This document shows, in pieces, positions 1-7,882 of a DNA stretch of 31,122 nt; the stretch's first letter is position 1; each line of letters opens with the position of its first letter. The DNA is taken from positions 1 through 31,122 of the forward strand of contig JANMXS010000180.1 in the NCBI GenBank assembly GCA_031394335.1, given 5' to 3'. The notes below the pieces were generated by a model. That model searched no databases, had not been told where the DNA came from, and worked only from the letters and a program-made list of their open reading frames with translations. Source of the stretch: UKL13-2 sp031394335 (GTDB lineage Bacteria > Pseudomonadota > Gammaproteobacteria > Burkholderiales > Usitatibacteraceae). The position numbers and the translations under genes are program-made.

Positions 1-912
1 CGACAGGAATACGCCGATGGTCACTGCGGCGATGCCAAGATAGTCGGTCGGCTTCGGCACTTCGCCCAACAACGGAATCGCCGCCAGCATCGCCAGCACC
101 GGCACCAGCGAGGCAAAGCTGGCGCCCAGCGAGGCCCCCAGCAACGCCACCGAACGCGTGTAGGCGTACAGCGAGATGATGCTGACGAACACACCTTGGT
201 AAATGGTCTGGACCAGAATCGCGCTCAGTGGCGCGTCGGCAATGCGATGCGGCAGCCATAGTGCATAGACCGGCAGATAAACGATCGCCGACACTACCGA
301 TACCGTTGCCGCCGCTTGCAAGGCGGTGAATCCGGATGCAGAGGCGGCGCGCATCGCCACCGTAAAGCTCGCCCAGCAGATGGCGGCAGCGATGAACAAC
401 AGATGTCCGCGCCAGTAGCCGGTTTCGAAATGGGTCAGTCCGGCGCCGACAAAAATCACGATGCCGATCGGAATCATCAATAGGCCCAGCCGGCGTGAGC
501 GCCCGATTTTTTCGTGCAGGAAAATCATCGCCAGCAGCGCCGTCCACAGCGGCATGGTGCCCGGCACCAGCGCGCCGGCATGCGCCGCCGGGGCAAAGGT
601 GAGGCCGGTCGAGGCGATCAGTACATAGGGGATGCCGGCGCCACAGACGATGACCAGCCACAATTTCAGCCCGACCTTGCGAATACCGAAGCCGTCGCGG
701 AATACGATCGGCGCCAGCAGCAAACCGGAGAGTGTGAAGCGCAGCGCGCCGATGTCATAGGCTGACATCGAGGTGGTGACACCATAGCGCGTCAGCAGGA
801 TCCAGCCGACCCAGACGGAAATCGCGAACAGGCCCCAGGCCGCGCCGGTGAAATAGTTGTGGCGCGAAAGCGTTGCGGAACCGTGGGTCATGGCAGGGGA
901 CGGGGAAGACAT
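1..912 (-). CDS. EamA/DMT-family membrane transporter (3' end cut by window)
   Basis: Reading the minus strand from ATG at 912 gives 304 codons with no stop down to base 1, so the C-terminus lies outside the window. The protein is very hydrophobic, with successive membrane segments (for example near residues 20-35, 80-100, 110-125, 135-155 and 165-180). It has the two-fold EamA layout, including the conserved 'PG-TMPLWTALLA' stretch in the first half and a matching 'ASLVPVLAMLAAIPLLGE' in the second. Members of the drug/metabolite transporter superfamily export small metabolites or amino acids across the inner membrane; the substrate cannot be predicted here. An in-frame ATG at 921 is an alternative start, and neither has a clear ribosome binding site. 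The gene is divergent from nudB and shares a roughly 200-bp intergenic region with it. Confidence 0.85.
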   Translation of the reverse strand, partial: MSSPSPAMTHGSATLSRHNYFTGAAWGLFAISVWVGWILLTRYGVTTSMSAYDIGALRFTLSGLLLAPIVFRDGFGIRKVGLKLWLVIVCGAGIPYVLIASTGLTFAPAAHAGALVPGTMPLWTALLAMIFLHEKIGRSRRLGLLMIPIGIVIFVGAGLTHFETGYWRGHLLFIAAAICWASFTVAMRAASASGFTALQAAATVSVVSAIVYLPVYALWLPHRIADAPLSAILVQTIYQGVFVSIISLYAYTRSVALLGASLGASFASLVPVLAMLAAIPLLGEVPKPTDYLGIAAVTIGVFLS

Positions 913-960
913 GGGCTGCATTGCGGGCGGCGAGGTGCTGTGCAATGCCTTGGTGATGGA

Positions 961-980
961 GGTTTGTATTTTAGCAAACC
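961..980. other. Small inverted repeat in divergent EamA/nudB intergenic region
   Basis: GGTTTG (961-966) and CAAACC (975-980) form a perfect 6-bp inverted repeat around an AT-rich 8-bp centre. It lies between two divergent genes, where an operator would be expected, but it is short. No other feature is seen in 922-1118. Confidence 0.25.
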
Positions 981-1118
981 GCCGTTGCCAGACTGGCGCG
1001 TACTGGTGAATCTGCGGCATAAGCCCTGGTCTGTGCGGCCTGCGGTCAGGGACTATCGCAAGGGGCCATTGACGGTTAGCGCACAGTGCGCACACATCAG
1101 GCAGCTTACAATGTGGCC

Positions 1119-1595
1119 ATGAACGCTGAATTGTCGAACATAAAACCGTACAAAATCCCGCGCTCCACCCTGGTGGTGATCTACACGCCCAAGCTCGAGG
1201 TGTTGCTGATCGAGCGCGCCGATCATCCCGGTTACTGGCAATCGGTCACCGGCAGCCAGGACGAAGGCGAAACGCTGGAACAAACCGCCGCGCGCGAGGT
1301 GGGTGAAGAAACCGGGATCGACGCAGGTCAATACTCGTTGCGTAACTGGCACAAGCAAAACGACTACGAAATCTACCCCATCTGGCGGCATCGCTATGCA
1401 CCCGGAGTCACACACAATACCGAGCATATTTTCAGCCTTGAAGTGCCCGACCGTGTGCCGATTACCCTGGCGCCGCGCGAGCATTTACAGCATGTCTGGC
1501 TGCCCTGCGAGAAAGCGGCAGCGCTGTGTTTTTCGCACACCAATCGCGAGGCAATCCTGGAACTGGGCTCTCGCCGCAGCCGCATCGACCCATGA
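1119..1595 (+). CDS. nudB: Dihydroneopterin triphosphate diphosphatase (Nudix)
   Basis: This 158-residue Nudix hydrolase has the complete Nudix box G-x5-E-x7-REVGEETGI at about residues 45-67. The N-terminus 'YKIPRSTLVVIYT' and the later 'HNTEHIFSLEVP' and 'EHLQHVWLP' segments are typical of NudB, which removes pyrophosphate from dihydroneopterin triphosphate in folate synthesis. The open frame extends upstream to 1086, but the ATG at 1119 matches the family start, just before 'NAELSNIKPYKIPRS'. The stop overlaps the start of the next gene by ATGA, so the two are translationally coupled. Confidence 0.88.
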   Translation: MNAELSNIKPYKIPRSTLVVIYTPKLEVLLIERADHPGYWQSVTGSQDEGETLEQTAAREVGEETGIDAGQYSLRNWHKQNDYEIYPIWRHRYAPGVTHNTEHIFSLEVPDRVPITLAPREHLQHVWLPCEKAAALCFSHTNREAILELGSRRSRIDP

Positions 1596-2362
1596 CCGCC
1601 TCGATCACGCTGGCGACCTACAACATCCACAAGGGCCTCTCCGCGCTCAACCGCAAACTCGTGATCCACGAGGTGCGTGAGAATCTGCATGCGCTGGATG
1701 CCGACATCGTGTTTTTGCAGGAAGTGCAGGGGGCGCACGCCAAAAACGAAGCGAAGTTCGACGACTGGCCCGATGCCGCGCAGCACGACCATATTGCCGA
1801 AGGCCGCTATCACGACATTGTTTACGGCGTGAATGCCGAGCACGATCAAGGCCACCACGGCAATGCCATCCTCTCGGCTTACCCGGTGCTGGACTGGAGC
1901 AATCAGGATGTATCGCATCATCGCTTCGAAAGCCGCGGGCACCTGATGGCGCGCATCGATGTTCCCGGCTGGGACGTGCCGCTGACGGTGGTGTGCGTAC
2001 ATCTGGGGCTATGGCAAAAGAGCCGTACCGCGCAGATCGAGCAACTGATCGAGATGTTGCGTGAGGCGGCGCCGAACCACGAGCCGCTGGTGGTGGCCGG
2101 CGATTTCAACGACTGGCGGTCCAGGCGCGGCGGCATTTCCAAGGCGCTCAAGGAGGGCCTCGGACTTTGCGAAGTATTCGAGGAAACCCATGGCAAACCG
2201 GCGCGCACGTTCCCGGCCATTTTTCCGATGCTGACGCTGGATCGCATTTACATGCGCGGCCTAAAGATCGACGAGGTGTTTCGCCTGCACGGCGATGTCG
2301 AAGGTGTCAAATGGCGCGGCCTCTCCGACCACGTCGGGCTCGCGGTCAAGCTGTCGCGCTGA
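1592..2362 (+). CDS. ybhP: YbhP-like endonuclease/exonuclease/phosphatase family protein
   Basis: This 256-residue EEP-fold protein has the metal and catalytic signatures in order: 'TYNIHKG' (Asn ligand), 'FLQEVQGAH' (Glu ligand), 'HHGNAILSAYP', 'VHLGL', 'AGDFNDW' (Asp/Asn), 'LDRIY' and the terminal 'SDHVGL' (Asp-His pair). The 'GKPARTFPAIFP' stretch is characteristic of E. coli YbhP. The frame is open from 1526, but the ATG at 1592 places the EEP domain at the N-terminus and overlaps the nudB stop as ATGA. In E. coli ybhP lies beside clsB, as here, which suggests a role in phospholipid metabolism. The substrate is not known to me; a phosphodiester is expected from the fold. Confidence 0.85.
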   Translation: MTASITLATYNIHKGLSALNRKLVIHEVRENLHALDADIVFLQEVQGAHAKNEAKFDDWPDAAQHDHIAEGRYHDIVYGVNAEHDQGHHGNAILSAYPVLDWSNQDVSHHRFESRGHLMARIDVPGWDVPLTVVCVHLGLWQKSRTAQIEQLIEMLREAAPNHEPLVVAGDFNDWRSRRGGISKALKEGLGLCEVFEETHGKPARTFPAIFPMLTLDRIYMRGLKIDEVFRLHGDVEGVKWRGLSDHVGLAVKLSR

Positions 2363-2367
2363 GCGCC

Positions 2368-3531
2368 GTGGGCATCGACAATATCGTTGCCGGCAATCGC
2401 ATCACGCTGCTGAAGAATGGCGGCGAGTTTTTTCCGGCGCTGGAAGCCGCGCTGGATGGGGCCGTCAGCGATGTTCGCATTGAAACCTATATCTTTCAGG
2501 ACGATGCCTGCGGGCGGCGCATCGCTGCCGCACTGACGCGCGCCGCACAACGCGGCGTGCAAGTGCGCTTGCTGGTGGACGGGTTCGGCTCGCGCGATAC
2601 TTCGCCCGCCTTGTTTACCGATATGGCGGTGGCCGGCGTCACCGTGAAAATGTTCCGGCCCAACCCGCGCTTGCGCACTTTTCGCAAAAGCCAGCTACGA
2701 CGCGTGCACCGCAAACTCGCGCTGATCGACGGGCGCGTCGGCTTCGTCGGCGGCATTAATCTGATCGATGACCTGACCAATGCGCTGTCGGATAGCGAGC
2801 CGCGTTATGACTATGCGGTGAAGATCGAGGGCCCGTTACTGGCGAAAATTTATCCGCTGGTGCACTGGCTGTGGCGACTGGTGTCGGGCTGGACCACCCG
2901 CCCGCATGTGGCCTTGCCACCGTCGCCGACGGTATCTGCCAGCCCGGTCGGCAGCATGAACGCCGCGGTGATCGCGCGCGACAATCTTCGCCATCGCCGC
3001 GATATCGAGCGTGCTTACCTCGATGCCATGGCTGAGGCCAGGCAAGGCATCCTGATTGTCAGCTCATATTTTTTGCCGGGCCGCCAAGTGCGTCGCGCGC
3101 TAATCGATGCCGCTGCACGCGGCGTCAGCGTCACCCTGCTGCTGCAGGGTCGCGCTGATCATCCCCTGATGCAACTCGCCACACGTGCGCTCTACACCCA
3201 GTTGCTTGGCGCAAATGTCGTCATCTACGAATATGAAATCGCCATGCTGCACGCAAAAGTTGCCGTGATCGACGATGCCTGGGCCACGGTGGGTTCGAGC
3301 AATCTCGATCCCTTCAGCCTGCTCCTGAATCGTGAATTGAATGTGCTGGTGCTTGATCCCGGTTTTGCCGGCGAGTTGCGCGCATCCATCGAGGTGGAAA
3401 TCGCGCGCGGCGCGCGCAAGCTGGCCGTTGCCGACTGGCAAAAGCGCGCATGGTGGCAGCGCCTGCAGACCTGGCTGGCGTACGGGTTTGTGCGGCTGGT
3501 GGCGGGATGGGCGGGCCTGAAGGACAACTAG
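2368..3531 (+). CDS. clsB: Cardiolipin synthase B (phospholipase D family)
   Basis: This 387-residue enzyme carries two HKD motifs, 'HRKLALIDGRVGFVGG' in the first half and 'HAKVAVIDDAWATVGSSN' in the second, each HxK-x4-D followed by a Gly/Ser turn. These form the bipartite phospholipase D active site. ClsB makes cardiolipin in the inner membrane from phosphatidylglycerol and a second phospholipid. The chosen start is GTG at 2368, 5 bp after the ybhP stop; it begins 'GIDNIVAGNRITLLKNG', the usual ClsB N-terminus. The frame is open further upstream, but that part overlaps ybhP. The C-terminal 'WWQRLQTWLAYGFVRLVAGW' is amphipathic to hydrophobic and probably membrane-associated. It is the last gene of the nudB-ybhP-clsB operon. 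Confidence 0.9.
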   Translation: MGIDNIVAGNRITLLKNGGEFFPALEAALDGAVSDVRIETYIFQDDACGRRIAAALTRAAQRGVQVRLLVDGFGSRDTSPALFTDMAVAGVTVKMFRPNPRLRTFRKSQLRRVHRKLALIDGRVGFVGGINLIDDLTNALSDSEPRYDYAVKIEGPLLAKIYPLVHWLWRLVSGWTTRPHVALPPSPTVSASPVGSMNAAVIARDNLRHRRDIERAYLDAMAEARQGILIVSSYFLPGRQVRRALIDAAARGVSVTLLLQGRADHPLMQLATRALYTQLLGANVVIYEYEIAMLHAKVAVIDDAWATVGSSNLDPFSLLLNRELNVLVLDPGFAGELRASIEVEIARGARKLAVADWQKRAWWQRLQTWLAYGFVRLVAGWAGLKDN

Positions 3532-3560
3532 GCGTGCGGAATAGCTGAAAACGAAAGTCA

Positions 3561-3612
3561 AGCACTGGCGCGGCTTTCGGGGCAAAAATACGCCGAAAGC
3601 CGCTCCAATGCT
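3561..3612. repeat. 52-bp imperfect palindrome downstream of clsB
   Basis: Arms 3561-3580 and 3593-3612 are complementary at 18 of 20 positions around a 12-base loop. No T-run follows on either strand, so it is not a canonical intrinsic terminator, though the hairpin may protect the clsB mRNA 3' end. The right arm overlaps a motif repeated at 19953. Confidence 0.7.
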
Positions 3613-3622
3613 AGATCTACGT
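3597..3622 (+). repeat. Dispersed 26-bp repeat, copy 1 (pair at 19953)
   Basis: The motif AAGCCGCTCCAATGCTAGAT plus CTACGT matches 19953-19978 at 24 of 26 positions in the same orientation. Both copies are intergenic, so this is a dispersed genomic repeat or a remnant of one. Confidence 0.6.
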
Positions 3623-3652
3623 CATTGGGAACATCTCGAAACCTCAAATGTT

Positions 3653-3759
3653 CGTCATTCCGGCGCCCCGAATGGGGTCTCCATCGAAAGGCCGGAATCC
3701 AGTCCTTCGTATATTCAAATACTTGGAGGGACTGGGTTCCGGCCTGCGCCGGGACGACG
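3653..3759. repeat. Inverted-repeat intergenic element (MITE/REP-like)
   Basis: Nested inverted repeats are visible. CGTCATTCCGGCGC (3653-3666) pairs with 3746-3759 at 12 of 14 positions, and GGCCGGAATCCAGTCC (3690-3705) pairs with 3729-3744 at 15 of 16. The 'GTCATTCCGGC...CCGGAATCCAG' style resembles widespread proteobacterial intergenic repeats. It lies between the convergent clsB and argB genes and may fold at both mRNA 3' ends. Confidence 0.7.
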
Positions 3760-3782
3760 CGGTTTTTAGAAGTTCCCCATTG

Positions 3783-4796
3783 CTAAGTCTTGATCGCCCG
3801 ATTTGCCGACGCGCCGCGAATCAAGGTACCGACGCCTTCGCTGGTCAGCACCTCCAGCAGCAAGGCGTGCGATACGCGGCCATCGATAATGTGCGCGGTC
3901 TTTACGCCGTTCTTGACCGCATCGAGCGCGCAATCTACCTTGGGCAACATGCCGCCGGAGATGGTGCCATCGGCGATCAGCTGGTTGACCATCGCTGCGT
4001 TCAAGCCAGTGAGAATCTTGCCTTTTTTATCGAGCACGCCAGCAGTATTGGTCAGCAGGATCAGTTTTTCGGCCTGCAGCGCAATCGCGATCTTGCCCGC
4101 CACCACGTCGGCATTGATGTTGTAGGCGGTGCCGTTTTCGTCCACGCCCAGCGGCGCGATTACCGGGATGAAATCTTCGGTGTCGAGCAGATCGATGATG
4201 GCGGTATCGATCTTCACCACTTCGCCGACCAGGCCGATGTCGATTTTCTTGCGCTTGTCTTCTTTCGACATGATGGTCATCTTGCGCGCGTGGATAAAGT
4301 TGCCATCCTTGCCGGTCAATCCGACCGCCTTGCCGCCCGCCTTGTTGATCAGGGTGACGATTTCCTGATTGACGAGTCCGCCCAGCACCATCTCGACCAC
4401 GTCGAGGGTTTCGTCATCGGTGACGCGCATGCCCTGGATAAACTGGCCTTCCTTGCCGATTTTCGACAGCAGATTGTTGATCTGCGGTCCACCACCATGC
4501 ACCACCACCGGGTTCATGCCGATCAGCTTCAACAGCGTGATGTCTTCCGCAAAATCTTCCTGCAAGGCCACATCGATCATCGCATTGCCGCCGTATTTGA
4601 CGACGATGTTCTTGTCCCAGAAGCGCTGGATATACGGCAGCGCCTCAATCAGGACTTCGGCCTTTTGCGCCGCTGACACCGTAGCCATTACCGCCGCTGC
4701 ATTTTCGATGCGCTGCTCGGCGCTGCGCTTGGTCTTTGGCGCTTTGGACGCGGCAGGCTTGGAAGAAGATTTCTTTGCGGCAGGCTTTTCGGGCAT
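3783..4796 (-). CDS. argB: Acetylglutamate kinase with N-terminal extension
   Basis: ArgB phosphorylates N-acetyl-L-glutamate in the second step of arginine synthesis in the cytoplasm. The amino-acid-kinase fold shows 'VVKYGGNAM' (ATP-binding Lys), 'VVVHGGGPQIN' (substrate loop), 'INADVVAGKIAIAL' and 'GGMLPKVDCALDAVKNGV'. The full frame is 337 residues, about 35 longer than usual. The extra N-terminus is rich in Lys, Ala and Ser and looks disordered. The long start is favoured because a good Shine-Dalgarno (4807-4802) sits 5 nt upstream; the internal Met at residue 37 (ATG at 4688) would give the usual family length. It lies 117 bp beyond gpsA and could be transcribed separately. Confidence 0.93.
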   Translation of the reverse strand: MPEKPAAKKSSSKPAASKAPKTKRSAEQRIENAAAVMATVSAAQKAEVLIEALPYIQRFWDKNIVVKYGGNAMIDVALQEDFAEDITLLKLIGMNPVVVHGGGPQINNLLSKIGKEGQFIQGMRVTDDETLDVVEMVLGGLVNQEIVTLINKAGGKAVGLTGKDGNFIHARKMTIMSKEDKRKKIDIGLVGEVVKIDTAIIDLLDTEDFIPVIAPLGVDENGTAYNINADVVAGKIAIALQAEKLILLTNTAGVLDKKGKILTGLNAAMVNQLIADGTISGGMLPKVDCALDAVKNGVKTAHIIDGRVSHALLLEVLTSEGVGTLIRGASANRAIKT

Positions 4797-4801
4797 CAGG
4801 G

Positions 4802-4807
4802 TTCTCC
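4802..4807 (-). promoter_or_regulatory. Shine-Dalgarno deciding the long argB start
   Basis: On the minus strand GGAGAA lies 5 nt before the ATG at 4796. It supports translation from the extended N-terminus rather than the internal ATG at 4688. Confidence 0.65.
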
Positions 4808-4913
4808 GGGATGTGGGAAGACGTAGCTAAAAGGATTGGCGCGGATTGTAAGGCTTAAGCGCTTGCGCTGCGGGAATTGTTTTGTCCGAACTGGCTGAGC
4901 CCTGTCGTGCGCG

Positions 4914-5897
4914 CTATTCGGCCCTGGCTTCGCGCGACAGCAGACGCTTGACGGTGGCGCGCGCATCCGCGCCGTGGAACAGGATGGCGCAAACGGCTTC
5001 GGTAATCGGCATCTCGACGCCATACCTGGCAGCCAGGGTGCGTGTGGTCTCGGCCGAGTTCACGCCTTCGGCAACGTGGCCGAGTTCGGCCAGAATTGCG
5101 GCCAGCGGCTTGCCTTCAGCAAGACGCACGCCCACCGTGCGGTTGCGCGACAGATTGCCGGTTGCCGTCAGCACCAGATCGCCCAGTCCGGTCAGGCCGG
5201 TGAAGGTTTCTGCCTTGCCGCCCATCGCCACGCCGAGGCGCATCATTTCGGCGAGGCCGCGCGTGATCAGTGCCGCGCGCGCATTCAGGCCGAGTTGCAT
5301 GCCATCGCCGATGCCGGCGGCAATCGCCATCACATTCTTCAGTGCGCCGCCCAGCTCAACGCCGATCAGATCCGCGTTCGAATACACGCGCAGGCCGCTG
5401 CCGTTGAGTTTTGCCGCGAGCGTTTGCGCGAAGACGTTGTCGTTGCAGGCCAGGGTGAGCGCGGCCGGCAGCCCCTGGGCAACTTCCAGCGCAAAGCTGG
5501 GCCCGGAAAGCACACCGAAGCGCGCCTCCTTGCCCAGAATTTCGGCGACGGTTTCATGCGGCAGCTTGCCGGTAGCGCGATCAAATCCCTTGCATGCCCA
5601 GATGATCGGCAGCTGCGAATGCAATGCGTGCACTGCGCGCACCGTTTCGCCGAGGCCGCTGGTAGTGGTGGCGATCAAGGCCATCTCGGCGCCGTCCAGT
5701 GCGCGCGCGAAATCAGCTTCAATAATCAGTGCGGCAGGCAGTGTAACTCCGGGCAGGGCGCGGACATTGATGCGCTTCTGTGCCGCATCGGCAAGTTGCG
5801 CCCGATCGCGCCCCCACAAGGTGACGCGATGTTTTTCCGAGAACGCGATGGCCAGCGCCGTACCCCAGGCGCCGGCGCCGATGACGGCGATTTTCAT
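4914..5897 (-). CDS. gpsA: Glycerol-3-phosphate dehydrogenase [NAD(P)+]
   Basis: This 327-residue enzyme reduces dihydroxyacetone phosphate to sn-glycerol 3-phosphate, the backbone precursor of phospholipids. The N-terminal Rossmann motif is 'MKIAVIGAGAWGTALA'. 'GPSFALEVAQGLPAA' and 'ELGGALKNVMAIAAGIGDG' (catalytic Lys region) follow, then 'GLTGLGDLVLTATGNLSRNR' near the C-terminal helical domain. The ATG at 5897 gives the canonical GpsA N-terminus; the open frame continues to 5918 but adds a non-conserved leader. It belongs to the yibN-grxC-secB-gpsA block, as in E. coli, with an SH3-domain gene inserted before it. Confidence 0.95.
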   Translation of the reverse strand: MKIAVIGAGAWGTALAIAFSEKHRVTLWGRDRAQLADAAQKRINVRALPGVTLPAALIIEADFARALDGAEMALIATTTSGLGETVRAVHALHSQLPIIWACKGFDRATGKLPHETVAEILGKEARFGVLSGPSFALEVAQGLPAALTLACNDNVFAQTLAAKLNGSGLRVYSNADLIGVELGGALKNVMAIAAGIGDGMQLGLNARAALITRGLAEMMRLGVAMGGKAETFTGLTGLGDLVLTATGNLSRNRTVGVRLAEGKPLAAILAELGHVAEGVNSAETTRTLAARYGVEMPITEAVCAILFHGADARATVKRLLSREARAE

Positions 5898-5939
5898 GCC
5901 GTGCCTGCAGCGGCCCACATGGCGGTAGTCACCACCACC

Positions 5940-6458
5940 TCAGTCGCCCCACACCTGGCTTTTGCGAACATAGCCGCTTTGCCCATCGCGATGCTTTACC
6001 GGCAACCAACCTTCGACGGCGGGGCCGGTTACTTCGAGCAGCACCGCGCGCTGCGCCTCGAACACCAGCGCTGCGGTAGCGCTGCTGGTAGCGCGGACGT
6101 CGGCGACGGTGGCCGCAACCTGCACGAACCGCTTGCCGCCCAAGGCGCCGTTTTCCACCCAGCCCAGGGTGTTTTCCGCGTCGCGGATCTTGATCCACTT
6201 GTCGAGCTTCACCAGAACCTCAACCGGTTGAAAGCGTGCCAGGATGAAAATCTTTGCGGCTTTCTGCGAAGGTGCATCGTAGACGATGGCTGGTTTGTCA
6301 CCGACTGCGTTGAACAAGGTTGCCGCAGCAACGTTCGCCGCCGCGGTGGCAGGCTTGGGCCCGGTGACCGGCGCTTGCGCTGTCGGCGCGGCCCCGGCAG
6401 CGCAAAAATAAAACGCCGCACACAAAGTGGCGGCGTTCCGGATCGCGAAAGCGGTCAT
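5940..6458 (-). CDS. Secreted bacterial SH3-domain protein
   Basis: This 172-residue protein starts at ATG 6458. A short positive N-terminus and hydrophobic stretch ('NAATLCAAFYFCAAGAAPTAQA') look like a Sec signal peptide cleaved near residue 25. After an Ala/Pro-rich linker, two SH3b-like repeats are visible: 'AVGDKPAIVYDAPSQKAAKIFILARFQPVEVL...WIKIRDAENTLGWVE' and 'VRATSSATAALVFEAQRAVLLEV...GWLPVKHRDGQSGYVRKSQVW'. Such domains usually bind cell-wall peptides or act as targeting modules; no enzymatic residues are seen. It starts 13 bp after the secB stop and ends 42 bp before gpsA, so it is probably co-transcribed with them. Confidence 0.8.
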   Translation of the reverse strand: MTAFAIRNAATLCAAFYFCAAGAAPTAQAPVTGPKPATAAANVAAATLFNAVGDKPAIVYDAPSQKAAKIFILARFQPVEVLVKLDKWIKIRDAENTLGWVENGALGGKRFVQVAATVADVRATSSATAALVFEAQRAVLLEVTGPAVEGWLPVKHRDGQSGYVRKSQVWGD

Positions 6459-6471
6459 GGAGCTTGCTGGC

Positions 6472-6966
6472 CTAGTGAGTAACAGCGGCTGCGGCCGGCT
6501 CGGCCTGCTGTGCATCCTGCGCTTTTTGTGCAGAGTACAGCGCTTCGAAGTTGACCGGGTTCAGCAGCACTGGCGGGAATCCGGCGCGCACGATGGCGTC
6601 AGAAATCGCTTCGCGGGCGTAAGGGTACAAAATGTTCGGATTGCCGATGCCCAGAATCGGTTCCAGATCCTGATTGGGCACGTTGCGAATGGCGAAAATG
6701 CCAGCCTGACAAACTTCCGCGAGAAACATTGTCTTCTCGCCGATCTTGGCGGTGACGGTAATGGTCAGCTCGGTCTGGTAAATGCCATCATCGACGCCCT
6801 TGGAGGCGTGATGCAGCTGCACATCAACCTGCGGCGCTTCGCGCTCAAGGAAAATCTGCGGCGCATTCGGAACTTCCAGCGACAGATCCTTGACATAAAT
6901 TTTTTCGATGGAGTAGGCGGCCTGGGTTTCCTGGGCTTGGGCTGGTGCTGCTGCGACGTCGGTCAT
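6472..6966 (-). CDS. secB: Protein-export chaperone SecB
   Basis: This 164-residue protein is the tetrameric cytosolic chaperone that keeps preproteins unfolded and delivers them to SecA. Conserved parts include 'IEKIYVKDLSLEVPNAP', 'YQTELTITVTAKIGEKTMFLAEVCQAGIF', 'ILGIGNPNILYPYAREAISDAIVRAGFPPVLLNPVNFEALY' and an acidic/Ala-rich tail. The length and the very conserved C-terminal helix region match the family. It is flanked by grxC and a secreted protein gene, in the conserved E. coli-like order. Confidence 0.96.
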   Translation of the reverse strand: MTDVAAAPAQAQETQAAYSIEKIYVKDLSLEVPNAPQIFLEREAPQVDVQLHHASKGVDDGIYQTELTITVTAKIGEKTMFLAEVCQAGIFAIRNVPNQDLEPILGIGNPNILYPYAREAISDAIVRAGFPPVLLNPVNFEALYSAQKAQDAQQAEPAAAAVTH

Positions 6967-7021
6967 TTCGGATTTCCCTGTTAAGTGAAGCGTGTTTCAA
7001 AATGGTATTGGATAAAATTGC

Positions 7022-7276
7022 TCAGGCTGCGAGCAGGGGATCAAGGCCGCCGGCACGATCAAGTGCAGACAGATCGTCAAACCCGCCGACATGTTGCGCA
7101 CCGATGAAAATCTGCGGCACGGTGCGACGGCCTGTCCTGGTGGTCATCTCATCGCGCCTTGCCGGCTCCAGATCGACGCGAATCTTGTCGATCGCCGCAC
7201 CTTTGGCCGTCAACAGGCGTTCCGCCATGATGCAATAGGGGCAGGTGCCGGTGGAATACATGATGACTTTGGCCAT
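7022..7276 (-). CDS. grxC: Glutaredoxin 3
   Basis: This 84-residue dithiol glutaredoxin has its active site 'TGTCPYC' (Cys12 and Cys15), the 'TVPQIFIG' cis-Pro loop and the 'HVGGFDDL' glutathione-binding segment. It reduces protein and glutathione-mixed disulfides in the cytoplasm. The ATG at 7276 starts directly at 'MAKVIMYSTGTC', the family N-terminus; the frame is open upstream to 7348 but overlaps the rhodanese gene. It begins 7 bp after the rhodanese stop, which indicates one operon. Confidence 0.94.
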   Translation of the reverse strand: MAKVIMYSTGTCPYCIMAERLLTAKGAAIDKIRVDLEPARRDEMTTRTGRRTVPQIFIGAQHVGGFDDLSALDRAGGLDPLLAA

Positions 7277-7283
7277 GATGGAC

Positions 7284-7697
7284 TTATTTTTCGACGGGCA
7301 GGCTGGCCTGTTGCCAGGCGCCGAAACCGCCTGCCAGCTGATAGACATCGGTGAAGCCGGCCGCCTTCAGGGCCTTGACGGCAGCGCCTGCACGATTGCC
7401 GGTCTTGCAGGCAATGATCACCGGCTTGTCCTTGAACCTGGCGATTTCATCGAGGCGCTTGTCGATTTCGGCGAGCGGGATATTTTTCGACTTCGGGATG
7501 CGCCCGCCATTGAATTCGGCGTTGTCGCGAATATCCAGCACCAGGGCATTGCCGCTGTTCATCAGGCGCGTAGTGTCGAGGGTGCCAATTTCCTTGCTGC
7601 CGCCGATCTGTTTGGCGATCAATGGCCACAGCAGCATCCCGCCACTGGTTGCAAAAAGCGCCACCAGCATGATGTTTTGTGAAATAAACTCAGACAT
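7284..7697 (-). CDS. yibN: Membrane-anchored rhodanese-like protein
   Basis: This 137-residue protein has an N-terminal membrane segment at about residues 8-28, then a single rhodanese domain: 'ALVLDIRDNAEFNGGRIPKSKNIPL', active-site loop 'ACKTGNRA' with Cys97 as the sulfur-accepting residue, and 'AGFTDVYQLAGGFGAW'. This is the architecture of E. coli YibN, which also precedes grxC-secB-gpsA. The role is probably sulfurtransfer or a thiol-related function at the inner membrane; the physiological acceptor is unknown. It is the first gene of the minus-strand operon and diverges from gpmA. Confidence 0.9.
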   Translation of the reverse strand: MSEFISQNIMLVALFATSGGMLLWPLIAKQIGGSKEIGTLDTTRLMNSGNALVLDIRDNAEFNGGRIPKSKNIPLAEIDKRLDEIARFKDKPVIIACKTGNRAGAAVKALKAAGFTDVYQLAGGFGAWQQASLPVEK

Positions 7698-7882
7698 GTA
7701 TTGTCAACTTTAGAAAATCCGTGAAGGTGTCGCCTAGCCGGCAGTCACCAGTCCGCGAAAACCTGATATTTTACCGGCAAAAGGGAGCATTCGTCTTTTT
7801 TCCGTGTATTTGCGTGCAATTCTGTCAATGCGAGCCCCGCGCGCTTAATCGACATCCCCAACCCTCCATACTGATGGCTCAC

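Noticed and set aside
514..765. Small plus-strand frame in the first kilobase
   Set aside because: The minus strand encodes a continuous EamA membrane protein here; this frame is its shadow.
3648..4676. Plus-strand frame over argB
   Set aside because: Its first part is the palindromic repeat and the rest is the antisense of argB.
4974..6482. 502-codon plus-strand frame over gpsA and the SH3 gene
   Set aside because: It is antisense to two recognised genes, with Gln/His/Arg-rich composition and no domain.
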